Below are positions 52,067-61,205 of a stretch of DNA of 64,000 nt, one piece after another (position 1 is the stretch's first letter; each line of letters starts with the position of its first letter). The position numbers and the translations under genes were made by a program. The stretch comes from Roseburia hominis (GTDB lineage Bacteria; Bacillota; Clostridia; Lachnospirales; Lachnospiraceae): positions 3,534,001 to 3,598,000 of the forward strand of contig CP159990.1 in the NCBI GenBank assembly GCA_040702975.1, read 5' to 3'. The notes under the pieces were generated by a model. That model ran no database searches and was not told the DNA's origin. It saw only the letters and a program-made list of their open reading frames with translations.

Positions 52067-55000
52067 TTACCCTACCCTCCTTTTCCGCCTGCGTTGTAAG
52101 TAAGAGCTACACATAAGCGCACCGGCTATCAGGCAAAGCCCGCTTAATGTAAACAGGGTAGTCCCTGGGCCACCGGTTGCGGGCAAGACATATCCTGCCT
52201 GATTAATGACCTGTATTTTCAAAATAGGACCGTCAGCATCTTCCGAAAGAGTAAGTGTAACCAGATGATTCAATTGATCTGCATTCACAAGTTCAACTGT
52301 TTGCGTGTCTGTCTCCTCCTCATCCTTCAATATGAAGTGAATATCTGCAGGAAGCAGATTGTATCCGGCAGGCGCAGCAAGCTCTGAAAGAGTATACTCA
52401 ATGTTTGGATGAAAAACGCCCGGGAAAACAATACATCCGGATTCATCTGTCGTTCCTGTCAGCGTTTCTGTCGGCTCTTCCGGATTTGTGATAGAAAACT
52501 GCGCATCCTTTAGCACGGTCTCGTTTGCATCTGTTTTTACCACTTTTACCCGATAGGTATACTCACCTCTATGATTCACAATGACCCACCGACCAGAGCC
52601 GTTGTCATTCCCTGTATAACGAAGATTATGAGGGTCTGCCTGATCCTGCCCCAGCAGGCGGTCCCGATCCTTCGTGTAGCATAATGGAACCGTCCACGTG
52701 TTGATCTCAGGCACGCTGTAGTGGGCTGGAGGGTTCAACTCCTTTATCACATAGGTGCCATACGGCAGATTCCGGAATCGGCTGATTTCTCCAGCAACTG
52801 TTGTTATGGTACAAGGGGTGCCGTCCGGATTCTCCACAGGCGTTGTCCCATCTGATTGATAGATTCCGAAAACAGCTCCCTCAAGGCTTTGCCCCTTCTC
52901 GTTTTCCTTGCTGAATGTGATGTTGTACAGCATACCACGCACTTCTGGAACAGGATATGCTACAGTAAAAGTTTCACTTCTTTCACCGCCAACACTCTCC
53001 AAAGGCTCTGTATGATAGGAAAGGATCGCCTCGTTGTTAACTTTGTAGCTTTCGTCTTCTTGAATAGAACTCTCTTTGGAATCCAGCGTGTCTGCGCAGC
53101 TTATGAAACCCTCTTTTTCAACATTCAGCTTGACACGATAGACCAGCTGGGTGATATTCTCTTCCCATACGCTGCTCATGGAACCCGGATTTACCTGAGA
53201 AATGACATCCTCATTGTCGGCCGGTTTCCATATAATTTGCCTTTGGTCGTCATCATAAGTGAAATCGCCATCTGCACTGACCAATTCCATAAATTCCACA
53301 TAATCCCCAAGTTGATCAGTGACACTTTCAAACACGGTATTGTACATAACAAGTTCGCTGCTTAAAGGAAAAGAGTCCAGGTAGATTTTCAACTCAAATG
53401 GATTGCCGGATCCACCTCCGGTATACTTATAATTCACTTCATGTTGAGCAACCATATATCCCAATCCGGGCACATTCAGAAATACTGTACCGTTAGAGCA
53501 GTTCGGTGTCTCTCCATAACGCCAGTCATAGTATGTGTAAAGCGGGGCTACGGAATCCTGGTTCTGATAAACCTGGATATTGACGTAATACTTTCGATCA
53601 GCTACTCCCTGCTGGTAGTGCGACATCAGTTCAGATGACATTCCTGCAACAGATTGAACTACCGTCCCAACCGGCTCCTTCGCATACTTATTGGTCGACG
53701 TAATCAAAACCGATGATTCGTGTAAAAACTGTTCCCACGTCATTTTTTTATCCATACTTAGATAAACCAGGAATTCATTTTCCACATCTGTCGGAACGGC
53801 ATTCTTTTGAAGATATACATCCATTTCACCATCGTGATTGTCATCAAAACCGGTCTTATTCTCCTGTCCGCGCCCTGCATACGGCTCTTTTGTAATCTGC
53901 CATTCGGTGCTGACCGAAGAATCAGGAATCGTTCCGATATAGTCCGGCGCCGGAGTTGGCGACACCTCAACGTTCAATGTGCTTGCATTATTTTCCGCTT
54001 CAACCGGCATTCCGAACAGAGAAGAATTTTGCACGGCTTTCTCTTCAGACTGTACAAGCTTCGGATTCTCCGGGAGTTTTCCGTATCCCAAAATATTGGG
54101 ATCATCGATATTATGTGTAACATACTGGACACAGTTTGGATTATCTCCCTCAATCGTTCTAATCTGCGCCGTTTCTTCCATTCCTTGTGAAACGGTCGAC
54201 TGGCCATCCTGGGTGCCCTTAGGTATACTCTCTACAACAATGCCGATGTGGTCTGCTCCATCCTTATCGTCATCGTCAGTCTGAAAGAAAACTAAATCTC
54301 CCGGCTGAGGTTCATAGGTTCCACGTGAGAAATACTCATAATATGGTTCCCGGTTCAGCGTCTCGATCCATTTCTGACAGCTTGAATCCACCGGATATCC
54401 CTCAACATCTGCATAATGCAGGCAGAAGGAGACGAACATGGCGTCCCAGCCGCCGTAAGGCTCACCATACCAGGCTCCGTAGCGAGTGTAGCCGTTTTTG
54501 TTCCCTTTTTCGTCTACCGTATAATTCTTTTCGCTTTCCCGATAGCCCAGCTGGCTTTCCGCCACAGCAACCACATCTTTCCGCCAGTCTCCTGTCAGCT
54601 TCATATCGGCCATACTGCTCTCCCATTCCTTCGCAGTCTCCAAATCCGCCTCCGGGTCGGAATAGCACTCCAGTTCATGTGTATGCTCCTCCTTCTCACA
54701 AATCAGGGCCTTTGTATAGCACTCATCCGTATGTGTATGTCCGGGTATCTTTTCTCCCTCTTTTTTACCGCACTGCAGCACCTCCTCGGCGCTATAACAT
54801 TTATCCGTATGAATATGTCCTTCTGTCTCTCCTTCTTTAAAACCACAGATATAAGATTCAACCGTCTCATAGCATTCTTCTGCGTGATGGTGCTCCGGAT
54901 CCATATCCTGGCATACCAGCTGCTGCTCCCTGACAATACAATTCTCCACATGAGTATGGACAGTCGAGTTCTCTTCCTGCCCACAAGTCAATTTCTGCTG

Positions 55001-55273
55001 TCTGCCATAGCATGCCGAACTATGTTCATGGACAGTATCCTTCGTCTCCTCCTGCCCACAGGTCAGCTTCTCTTCATAGCATTCTTCGCCATGTTTATGC
55101 TCTTCAAACCCGCAATAAGCGGTATTTTCCTTAGTAACAGCAGGCAGAATCAGCGCGTAAGTGGTACAAAATACCACAACACAGGCTAAAACCCCGACCA
55201 TCCTCTTCCATACCTGTCGGCGGCAGTTCCGGGCAAGATACCCCGCTGCTTCCTGCTTCCTCTCTTCCTGCAT
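52067..55273 (-). CDS. Large LPXTG adhesin with His/Cys repeats and CHAP-like domain, module B
   Basis: A 1068-residue surface protein. The export segment (MVGVLACVVVFCTTYALILP) resembles that of the module A adhesin. Seven HxHxxxxC motifs follow (HKHGEECY, HEHSSACY, HTHTDECY) at ~55-210. Residues ~225-370 form a CHAP-type domain (YGAWYGEPYGGWDAMFVSFC; DHIGIVVE), in which the usual catalytic Cys position appears to be Asp. Later come Cna-B-like domains (LEGAVFGIYQSDGTTP; LKDAQFSITNPEEP; APAGYNLLP). The sorting signal is LPATGG, then a span and RRRKRRVG. Beyond the N-terminus it is unrelated in sequence to the 2054-residue module A protein. The start at 55273 has AGGAGG upstream. Confidence 0.9.
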   Translation of the reverse strand: MQEERKQEAAGYLARNCRRQVWKRMVGVLACVVVFCTTYALILPAVTKENTAYCGFEEHKHGEECYEEKLTCGQEETKDTVHEHSSACYGRQQKLTCGQEENSTVHTHVENCIVREQQLVCQDMDPEHHHAEECYETVESYICGFKEGETEGHIHTDKCYSAEEVLQCGKKEGEKIPGHTHTDECYTKALICEKEEHTHELECYSDPEADLETAKEWESSMADMKLTGDWRKDVVAVAESQLGYRESEKNYTVDEKGNKNGYTRYGAWYGEPYGGWDAMFVSFCLHYADVEGYPVDSSCQKWIETLNREPYYEYFSRGTYEPQPGDLVFFQTDDDDKDGADHIGIVVESIPKGTQDGQSTVSQGMEETAQIRTIEGDNPNCVQYVTHNIDDPNILGYGKLPENPKLVQSEEKAVQNSSLFGMPVEAENNASTLNVEVSPTPAPDYIGTIPDSSVSTEWQITKEPYAGRGQENKTGFDDNHDGEMDVYLQKNAVPTDVENEFLVYLSMDKKMTWEQFLHESSVLITSTNKYAKEPVGTVVQSVAGMSSELMSHYQQGVADRKYYVNIQVYQNQDSVAPLYTYYDWRYGETPNCSNGTVFLNVPGLGYMVAQHEVNYKYTGGGSGNPFELKIYLDSFPLSSELVMYNTVFESVTDQLGDYVEFMELVSADGDFTYDDDQRQIIWKPADNEDVISQVNPGSMSSVWEENITQLVYRVKLNVEKEGFISCADTLDSKESSIQEDESYKVNNEAILSYHTEPLESVGGERSETFTVAYPVPEVRGMLYNITFSKENEKGQSLEGAVFGIYQSDGTTPVENPDGTPCTITTVAGEISRFRNLPYGTYVIKELNPPAHYSVPEINTWTVPLCYTKDRDRLLGQDQADPHNLRYTGNDNGSGRWVIVNHRGEYTYRVKVVKTDANETVLKDAQFSITNPEEPTETLTGTTDESGCIVFPGVFHPNIEYTLSELAAPAGYNLLPADIHFILKDEEETDTQTVELVNADQLNHLVTLTLSEDADGPILKIQVINQAGYVLPATGGPGTTLFTLSGLCLIAGALMCSSYLQRRRKRRVG

Positions 55274-55290
55274 TTTGCATACCTCCTTTC

Positions 55291-55875
55291 TCAATCCAAT
55301 ATTCCCATCCGGTTCAGCGGCCAGATGCGAAAGAATATTTTCCCTACAATCTGCTCACGAGATACGCATCCCACAGCAGTATTCCGGGAGTCCACCGATG
55401 TGGACCGGTGATCCCCCATGACAAAATATCTGCCATCCGGAACCTGATAAGGTAACTTGATATTACAATCGCCCAGTGCCTTTTCCACAAGGTACGGTTC
55501 CTCCAGCTGAATCCCGTTAATGTATACCGTACCGTTCCCGTCAATATCGACCCAATCCCCGGGGCCACAGATAATTCGCTTAACTAACACCTCGTTGTTA
55601 TAGCGGAAAGCTGCAATGTCCCCCGGCCCGAAGTCCGATGTCTTGGACGAAAGGACGATCTCATCGTTCTTTAAGGTAGGGGTCATGGAGCTGCCGCTGA
55701 TCCGCAGCACCGGCAGCCATAAAATCTCTATCAGGACGGCAACAGCGGCCACAACCAGCAGAGTATAGGCCGTGCTGTACAGTACAGAACGGTAGAACTT
55801 CTTATATTTCAAACGCTTCAGTTCAGACCTTACTTGTCTGTCCGTCGGCATTTCATGAATTCTTTTTTCGCTCAT
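55291..55875 (-). CDS. Signal peptidase I, module B
   Basis: A 194-residue bacterial-type signal peptidase with a single span (YTLLVVAAVAVLIEILWLPV), Ser in ISGSSMTPTL, Lys in VLVKRIICGPGD, and MGDHRSTSVDSR. Its start overlaps the stop of the micro-ORF (ATGA). It stands at the head of the operon B protein genes, behind a promoter switch now turned away. Confidence 0.93.
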   Translation of the reverse strand: MSEKRIHEMPTDRQVRSELKRLKYKKFYRSVLYSTAYTLLVVAAVAVLIEILWLPVLRISGSSMTPTLKNDEIVLSSKTSDFGPGDIAAFRYNNEVLVKRIICGPGDWVDIDGNGTVYINGIQLEEPYLVEKALGDCNIKLPYQVPDGRYFVMGDHRSTSVDSRNTAVGCVSREQIVGKIFFRIWPLNRMGILD

Positions 55876-55925
55876 ACCGTCTGACCTTCTTTGCCACCGG
55901 GCCCTTTTAACTCTTTATCTGGCAT
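55872..55925 (-). CDS. 17-codon micro-ORF coupled to signal peptidase, module B
   Basis: MPDKELKGPGGKEGQTV, with AGGGAG six bases before the ATG and an ATGA junction to the signal peptidase. It has the same length and the same start (xxDKELK) and KEGQ core as the module A micro-ORF. Confidence 0.6.
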   Translation of the reverse strand: MPDKELKGPGGKEGQTV

Positions 55926-56018
55926 AATAAGCTCCCTACTATAGCTGTATATTCGTCGTAATTGTATATGATCAGGGAAAAATCGAATTGCATATTTCTA
56001 TGCCTTTACAAGTTAGAT

Positions 56019-56297
56019 ACATAATTGACATTATGTAGTGTGAAACGCGTAAACCATATGGAGGGACCATATAAAAAAGCGAAATCTATAAATACCCGCA
56101 CATGTATATGCGTGTGAATCAAGCCTTTCCGGAAAATAACCAGCAAGGCTTTGTTGTCATGCCCAAAGCCACAAAAAAATCCGAAAATTTCAGATATATG
56201 TCCTTGACAAATCAAGTATTCAGCAATACTATATAAATATATCAGGGGCTAATTATGTAATATCCTGTTTGCAAGCACCACATAATGTCAATTATGT
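56019..56297. repeat. Invertible promoter element of module B (OFF orientation)
   Basis: The arms at 56019-56040 and 56276-56297 are 22-bp inverted repeats with one mismatch, each with the core ACATAAT-TGAC-ATTATGT. They enclose 235 bases. The only strong promoter inside points away from the signal peptidase/pilus operon. Next to the outer arm, the reverse complement aligns with the operon-side end of the module A element, which directly shows the opposite orientation. Confidence 0.88.
56204..56232 (+). promoter_or_regulatory. Switch B promoter, pointing away from the operon
   Basis: TTGACA (56204-56209), a 17-base spacer, TACTAT (56227-56232) on the plus strand. Transcripts would meet the terminator at 56316-56355. 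After inversion it would drive operon B. Confidence 0.82.
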
Positions 56298-56315
56298 GGT
56301 AAAGCCCGTCAGGCG

Positions 56316-56355
56316 GTGTGGATTCCAAAAAGAATGGTATCCGCACTCTTTTTTT
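56316..56355 (+). terminator. Plus-strand terminator beside switch B
   Basis: GTGTGGATTCC pairs with GGTATCCGCAC (one mismatch and one wobble), followed by TCTTTTTTT. It lies 19 bases outside the switch and would end OFF-state transcripts before they run antisense into the recombinase gene. Confidence 0.8.
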
Positions 56356-56368
56356 GCCCCCTTTTTGT

Positions 56369-57208
56369 TCAGACTACAAGTCCCAACGCATCCAGACGGC
56401 GTCGATGCTCCGCCCCGCTGGAAATAATATAAATGCGTGTGGTATTGATACTGCTGTGTCCCAGAATATCCGCCAGTCTGGCGATATCCTTATCTACCGA
56501 ATAGAAGCACCGGGCAAACAGGTGACGCAGATTATGGGGGAATACCTTTTTCTCGTCCACATCCGCTTCCCGGCAGAGAGTCTTCATCATTTTCCAGATG
56601 TTGCTCCGATCCAGCGGCCGCCCGGTCCGTGTGATAAAGACCGGCCCGACAGATATCTTCTCTCGGCGCAGATAACTCTTCAGCGCTCTTTGCAGCCTCT
56701 TCGGCAACAGAATCGTTCGGGTCTTCCCCTTTAACCGGATTATAGCTTCCCCCTGGCAGACTGCCTCCGCGGTGATATATTTCACCTCGGATACCCGAAT
56801 CCCGGTACCGCTGATCGTCTGCAAAAGAAGAGCCAGCTTTTCATTTCTCTTATCCTGTGCCGCCCTGACCAGGCGCAAATACTCCGCCTTACTTATTTCC
56901 TTTTCAGCAGAGCAGTAGGCATTTCTCTGAATTTTCAGAAATTTCAGTTTCAGATCACTCCGCCCAACAAAGGTTAAGAAACTGTTCAGAGCGGACAGTT
57001 TCGCGTTCACGCTGACAGGCTGATATTCCTGCTCCAGCTTTTCCTTGTAGAAAAGAACCGCGTCTCTGGTCAGTTCTCCGGTACCCAAAAATGAGAAAAA
57101 ACATAGAATATCCCGACGATACTGACTGATCGTTGCATGACTGTGTTCCTCATTTCGTAAATTTTCCAGATAGTCTTCTATCTTTACCGCATAATTTGTT
57201 GTTTTCAT
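56369..57208 (-). CDS. Tyrosine recombinase (XerC/D-like) of switch B
   Basis: A 279-residue recombinase closely similar to the module A enzyme. Catalytic residues are seen in GTGIRVSEVKYI (Arg), RLKGKTRTILLP (Lys region), HNLRHLFARC and GHSSINTTRIYI (His/Tyr). It starts at 57208 after AGGAGG. Its stop codon is about 70 bases from the inverted-repeat element. Differences from the module A enzyme are scattered and may accompany the different core spacer of its sites. Confidence 0.92.
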   Translation of the reverse strand: MKTTNYAVKIEDYLENLRNEEHSHATISQYRRDILCFFSFLGTGELTRDAVLFYKEKLEQEYQPVSVNAKLSALNSFLTFVGRSDLKLKFLKIQRNAYCSAEKEISKAEYLRLVRAAQDKRNEKLALLLQTISGTGIRVSEVKYITAEAVCQGEAIIRLKGKTRTILLPKRLQRALKSYLRREKISVGPVFITRTGRPLDRSNIWKMMKTLCREADVDEKKVFPHNLRHLFARCFYSVDKDIARLADILGHSSINTTRIYIISSGAEHRRRLDALGLVV

Positions 57209-57381
57209 CACAACCTCCTCCTGATGCTCAATTTTCACATTTCTTCTCGAAATTTGAAAATGCACCTGATTTTTTTCGGTATAATTATATAATAGCAGAA
57301 ATTTTTCTAAAATACAGTCTAAATATCTTTTTTTTCATATATAGCCGTCTGCGTTAACAGACTGACCCGGAGGGTGCTTCC

Positions 57382-58180
57382 TTGCAGGTCAGCAATATGG
57401 TCCGGGATGCAATCAAACCGGACTTAACCATGTTTCTCCATTATGAGACCTTGACGGTAGACGGAAAGAAAATCGTCGCGGTTGATATTCAGCAGGGAAT
57501 GGAGCGGCCTTATTATATTGCGAAAAAAGGGCTGCGTCCCGAAGGGGTCTATGTCCGTCAGGGATATTCCTCCGTGCCGTCAACCAATACGGCGATCCGG
57601 CACATGATTAAGGAAACGGATGGCGACCACTTTGAGGAAAGGCGGTCTTTGGAGCAGAATTTGACCTTTGAGAAAGCCGGAAAAGAATTTGCGGACCGGA
57701 AAGAATTTGCCGGATCCCTGTTCCAGCAGATGGATGATGTTTATGATTTTATTGATTTCTGCAATCAGACCCATTCGACTTTTGATAAACTGCGCCGTAT
57801 CGACAGGCGGGACTACCCGGAGGTCGCTGTCAGGGAGGCTCTTTTGAACCTTCTGGTGCACCGTGAATATTCTTTCCGGGCCAGTATCTTTATCAGCATT
57901 TATACAGACAGGATCGAATTTACCTCTATAGGCGGCCTGGTAAGCGGAGTGACCTTAAAGGATTTGACGATGGGAATTTCCGTCTGCCGGAATGCGAAAC
58001 TGGCAAATGTATTTTACCGTCTGGAGCTGATTGAAGCCTCTGGCACCGGAATACTGAAAATCATGGATGCCTACGAAGGAACCGGGATGACGCCGCAGAT
58101 TGAAACGTCCGATAATGCGTTTAAGATCATTCTTCCCAACCTGAACGCAAAGACTGAACAGAAAGAAGTGAAAAATGCTG
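57382..58180 (+). pseudogene. AlbA_2/Schlafen-type ATP-binding protein fragment
   Basis: A plus-strand frame that begins inside an AlbA_2 (Schlafen-like) domain (FLHYETLTVDGKKIVAVDIQ; RPYYIAKKGLRPEGVYVRQG) and runs through the HATPase-like region (VREALLNLLVHREYSF; RIEFTSIGGLV). It lacks the N-terminus and the usual C-terminal winged helix. At about 58178 it joins, in opposite orientation, the Thr-rich surface protein gene of module C. Such proteins are often accessory or defence-linked DNA-binding factors. This one is foreign to the pilus module and is a rearrangement relic. Confidence 0.75.
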
Positions 58181-58988
58181 GTTCCGTTGTGATCTGCTCC
58201 ACGTTTCTCGTATATTCAAATACCCCGGTATTCTCCTGCCCGCGTCTCAGTGTTCCCGTTATCGCTTTGTAAACCGGCGTGTAGCCTTCAAAATACGGTG
58301 CGGACACCACCGGCTTCTCCCCGGCCACCCCGTAGAAGGTCTGGGCTTCGCTTCCCGGCACCGGCGTCGTCGTATCTGCCAGCACATAGCTGACCGTGTA
58401 CGGGACCATCTTCCCCGGAACCCCATAGGTCACCACGAAGGTCCGGTCGCTCGTTACTGTATAGATCCGGCTCGGGCTGGTCGTGTTCTCCTTGTCAAAT
58501 GCCTCGCTGTTGTCACGACCGCTCCGCCTCGTCCCTGTCGGCTGGTACTTCCCGCCGTCCTCCGGATTCAGGCTGATCGCCCCGTTCGTGCTGGACACGT
58601 TGATGCTGATCGTGTCCCCATAATGCAGGCCGGACACCACGATCGTGTCTGCCCCCGCAAGCGACGCCTCTCCGGCCCCGGACACACAGCCGGTCCCGTT
58701 GAAGATCCCTTTGTCTCCGGAATAGATGATTACTTTATAGGTGGTCTCATAGGAATCCGCCGCTTTAGCCTCCATAGGTCCAAGCTGGGTCACCGCAAGA
58801 ACTGCTGTACAGACCGCCGCAAGGCCCTTTGCAAACCTTCTCCGCAGTTTTTGGCCATTTATATTTAATAGACTTTTTCGCAGTAATTTTGTCGTTTTAC
58901 AGCCTGGAATCTCTCTTCTAAACTGTTTCCATGGAGCCACTCCTGCCCTCTGGTCGAGATAGCCTTTTTGTAACAATTCTTTACTCAT
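58178..58988 (-). pseudogene. Truncated Thr-rich surface protein gene, module C
   Basis: Matches the first ~270 residues of the 43614-44792 protein (signal peptide AAVCTAVLAVTQLGPMEAKA; YTVSYVLADTTTPVPGSEAQ; EGYTPVYKAITG) up to VEQITTEP. It then runs into the reverse of the AlbA_2 fragment. The Thr-rich linker and membrane anchor are lost, so any product would be released. AP2 and upstream partners are missing here. Confidence 0.8.
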
Positions 58989-58999
58989 ACGTTCTTCGG

Positions 59000-59300
59000 C
59001 CTCCCTTCCGGTTCGCTCCTCTTCTTCTCCTCTTCATTTCGTTTCTTCAGACGCAGGAACACCAGGGTGATGCCGATATCGTACATGCCGACACGCGCTT
59101 CGTAGTATTCACTGTAGATCTGCAAGCGCTGCACGGGTGCTTCCAATCCCGCTCCCAAGTAAGCATGCTACTGCAAGACCCAGCAGAAGGAACGTCCCTG
59201 TTCTTCCTTTCAGGACTTTTCTGATCTTATACAGGGATTTTCTGTTGTTATTCAAATCATTTTCATTCTTATTCAGGGCTTTTCCGTTCTTATTCATCAC
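59000..59300 (-). pseudogene. Fused remnants of the SipW-type and TPKTGD-protein genes, module C
   Basis: The start (59300) matches the long SipW-type protein, including an n-region repeat (NKNGKAL, NKNENDL, NNNRKSL) and the signal FLLLGLAVACLLGSGIGSTR. One extra base near 59125 (CTGCAAGCGCTGC) shifts the frame. At about 59067 it joins the last part of the TPRTGD-protein gene (VFLRLKKRN). Most of both genes has been deleted. Confidence 0.75.
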
Positions 59301-59929
59301 TCATCAGCCCCCTCTCCGCTCACGTCTTTCACTGCCATCGTCCAGTCAACCTCCGAGCTGGTCGGATCCAGAGGATTCCCGTCCGCATCCGCCTGCACCG
59401 GCACATACTCCTGAACAACGACTACATCAAAATCATAGGCATAGCTGTACCCGCCATCTATACCGAACATATCCTTCGTACCGTCCTTTGCCACGATCTG
59501 CATCCCCAGCCTGCTGGTCAGATCCGCGCCGTCCGCTGTTCCTTTGGGCTGCAGGACCTTAGTATAATACCAGTACTCATCCTCTCCCTGCACCCAGCCG
59601 TCTGTCTGGGTCGGTGCCAGGGCAAACAGCTCTGCCCCGGCAAAATACTTTACCCTCACATAACAGGGGTTCTCTCCCGTATTCTGCACCTGCACCTGTT
59701 TGATCCGGTTCACTACCTTCTCCTCCTCGATGGTGGTCGTCGTGTCAAAGGAGATCTCACAGCCTCCCTTTGCCGTCACATAGGTCGTAAAATACGCCAT
59801 CGCGCTCTTGATGGAAACGCTCCCCACCAAGGCCAGCGCAGCAGCAGACAGAAGGAGCGTTCTCTTATTGAACGTTTTTCTATTGAGCATTCTCTTATTG
59901 ATCATTTTCTTACTGATCCTGTTCTTCAT
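59297..59929 (-). CDS. TasA/camelysin-like secreted protein, module C
   Basis: A 210-residue protein, the only apparently intact surface gene of module C. The mature part is nearly identical to the copies in A and B (YFTTYVTAKGG; NRIKQVQVQNTGENPCYVRV). The signal peptide n-region is about 15 residues longer and repetitive (ISKKMINKRMLNRKTFNKRT). It follows a fused and frameshifted gene and has no obvious promoter of its own, so expression is doubtful. Confidence 0.75.
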   Translation of the reverse strand: MKNRISKKMINKRMLNRKTFNKRTLLLSAAALALVGSVSIKSAMAYFTTYVTAKGGCEISFDTTTTIEEEKVVNRIKQVQVQNTGENPCYVRVKYFAGAELFALAPTQTDGWVQGEDEYWYYTKVLQPKGTADGADLTSRLGMQIVAKDGTKDMFGIDGGYSYAYDFDVVVVQEYVPVQADADGNPLDPTSSEVDWTMAVKDVSGEGADE

Positions 59930-59944
59930 TCTCCTGCCCCTCCT

Positions 59945-61149
59945 TTACTGCGCACCCTGCTCTTCTTCCTCCGGCACGGTGCCCTTTCCCGTGGGTCCGC
60001 TCTCCGATTCTGCTTCTACGAAATCCGGGAACCATTTCTCCCACTCGTAATGGCCCTTTACCACCAGGTTGCCATCCTCATCCGTATGGGCCTCATCACC
60101 CACAAAATCAAAATGGTTCACGATGCCGCAGCCTTTTTTCAGCTTATCATCATAATCATTGACAAACGTCACCGGCTTCGTCTGGGAGACCCCGTCCTTC
60201 GTCGGCTCGATCGTCGTCGTATAGTCGGCGGACACTTCCTTATAGCTCCCACCGTTATAGATCTCCTTCACCGTCACCACAGTCCCCACCGGAAGTCCCG
60301 TGATCTTCACTGTCTGGGTGCCGGTCGGCGTCCCATCGTCGAAATTCATCGAAACAACATTGTTATATACAACCTCTCCCGTCACTGGGTCCTTCCCCGT
60401 CACCTCAAAGACAAAGGTCACTTCCCCGAGGGACTCATTGTAAGTATTCAGAGTCTTCCGGATCTTCATATCGCCTTCCAGCGGCTCCCTCGAAGGCTTC
60501 AGGCCCACCGTCACATCATACAGCCACTCATCGTCGCCCTTTCCCTCGCCCATACGGTACTCGCTGGTGGGAACTGAGATAAGATACGGCTGAACGAATA
60601 CTCATAGCCGTCATGCTGCACCTTCTCCGCCTTCACCAGATACAGGCCCGGCTCTAATTTCTCTGCCGTTCCCCGGCTGTAGGAGGTAGACGCTCCCGCC
60701 GCAATCTGCAGCACTCCTTCAGAGGTGCCATGGTAGATGGGAAACCTCTGATTAATCTTCGGTATGGATATATAACCCATGATCCCGGTCCCATCGACAT
60801 TCACGACCTTCCAGTATTCGGTGTCCTCCAGCCTGATCTCACCCTCCCGGCCATCTCCGGAGGTTTCCGGTTCATTCGTATTACCTGTCTGACTGTCCCC
60901 GGCATCCACCGTCCCAAAGGCATCGCCATGAAAGGTATTTTCCGTTATCTTAGCGTTATAGGCCCTCGCTTCCTCCCAGATCCGGCTGTAATCCTCTTCA
61001 TCCAATTCCTGTACTGCATCATCGTAGGTCGATATCGCCCGGCTCTGGTGCAGCGTGTTCCACTGATCCGCCACCTTCGGATAGGCAAAGATCGCAAGTC
61101 CCGCCAGAAATACCAGGGCGCACAGGATACCCGGCAGTCTCTTCTTCAT
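59945..61149 (-). pseudogene. Sortase 2-minor pilin fusion with frameshift, module C
   Basis: The first ~150 codons are sortase 2 (ILCALVFLAGLAIFAYP to FPIYHGTSEGVLQIAAG). At about 60695 a deletion joins them to the middle of the minor pilin gene (YSRGTAEKLEPGLYLVKAEK). A single missing base near 60588 then breaks the frame; the rest of the pilin (FctA-like domain, VTFVNDYDDKL) continues in a second frame, 59945-60553. The sortase active-site residues are lost. Confidence 0.85.
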
Positions 61150-61205
61150 AGGAATCCTCCCTTATTTTTTTATCTCCCCGGTTCCGGTCTGTCCCGCCTT
61201 CTCTG

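Noticed and set aside
41411..57208. Tyrosine recombinases as prophage or integrative-element integrases
   Set aside because: No phage or conjugation genes nearby, no att-flanked island; each sits beside a short inverted-repeat promoter element at a fixed place in a pilus module.
57345..57366. GTCTG...CAGAC palindrome before the AlbA_2 fragment as a promoter or att site
   Set aside because: Short arms, no partner copy, and it precedes a gene fragment created by rearrangement.
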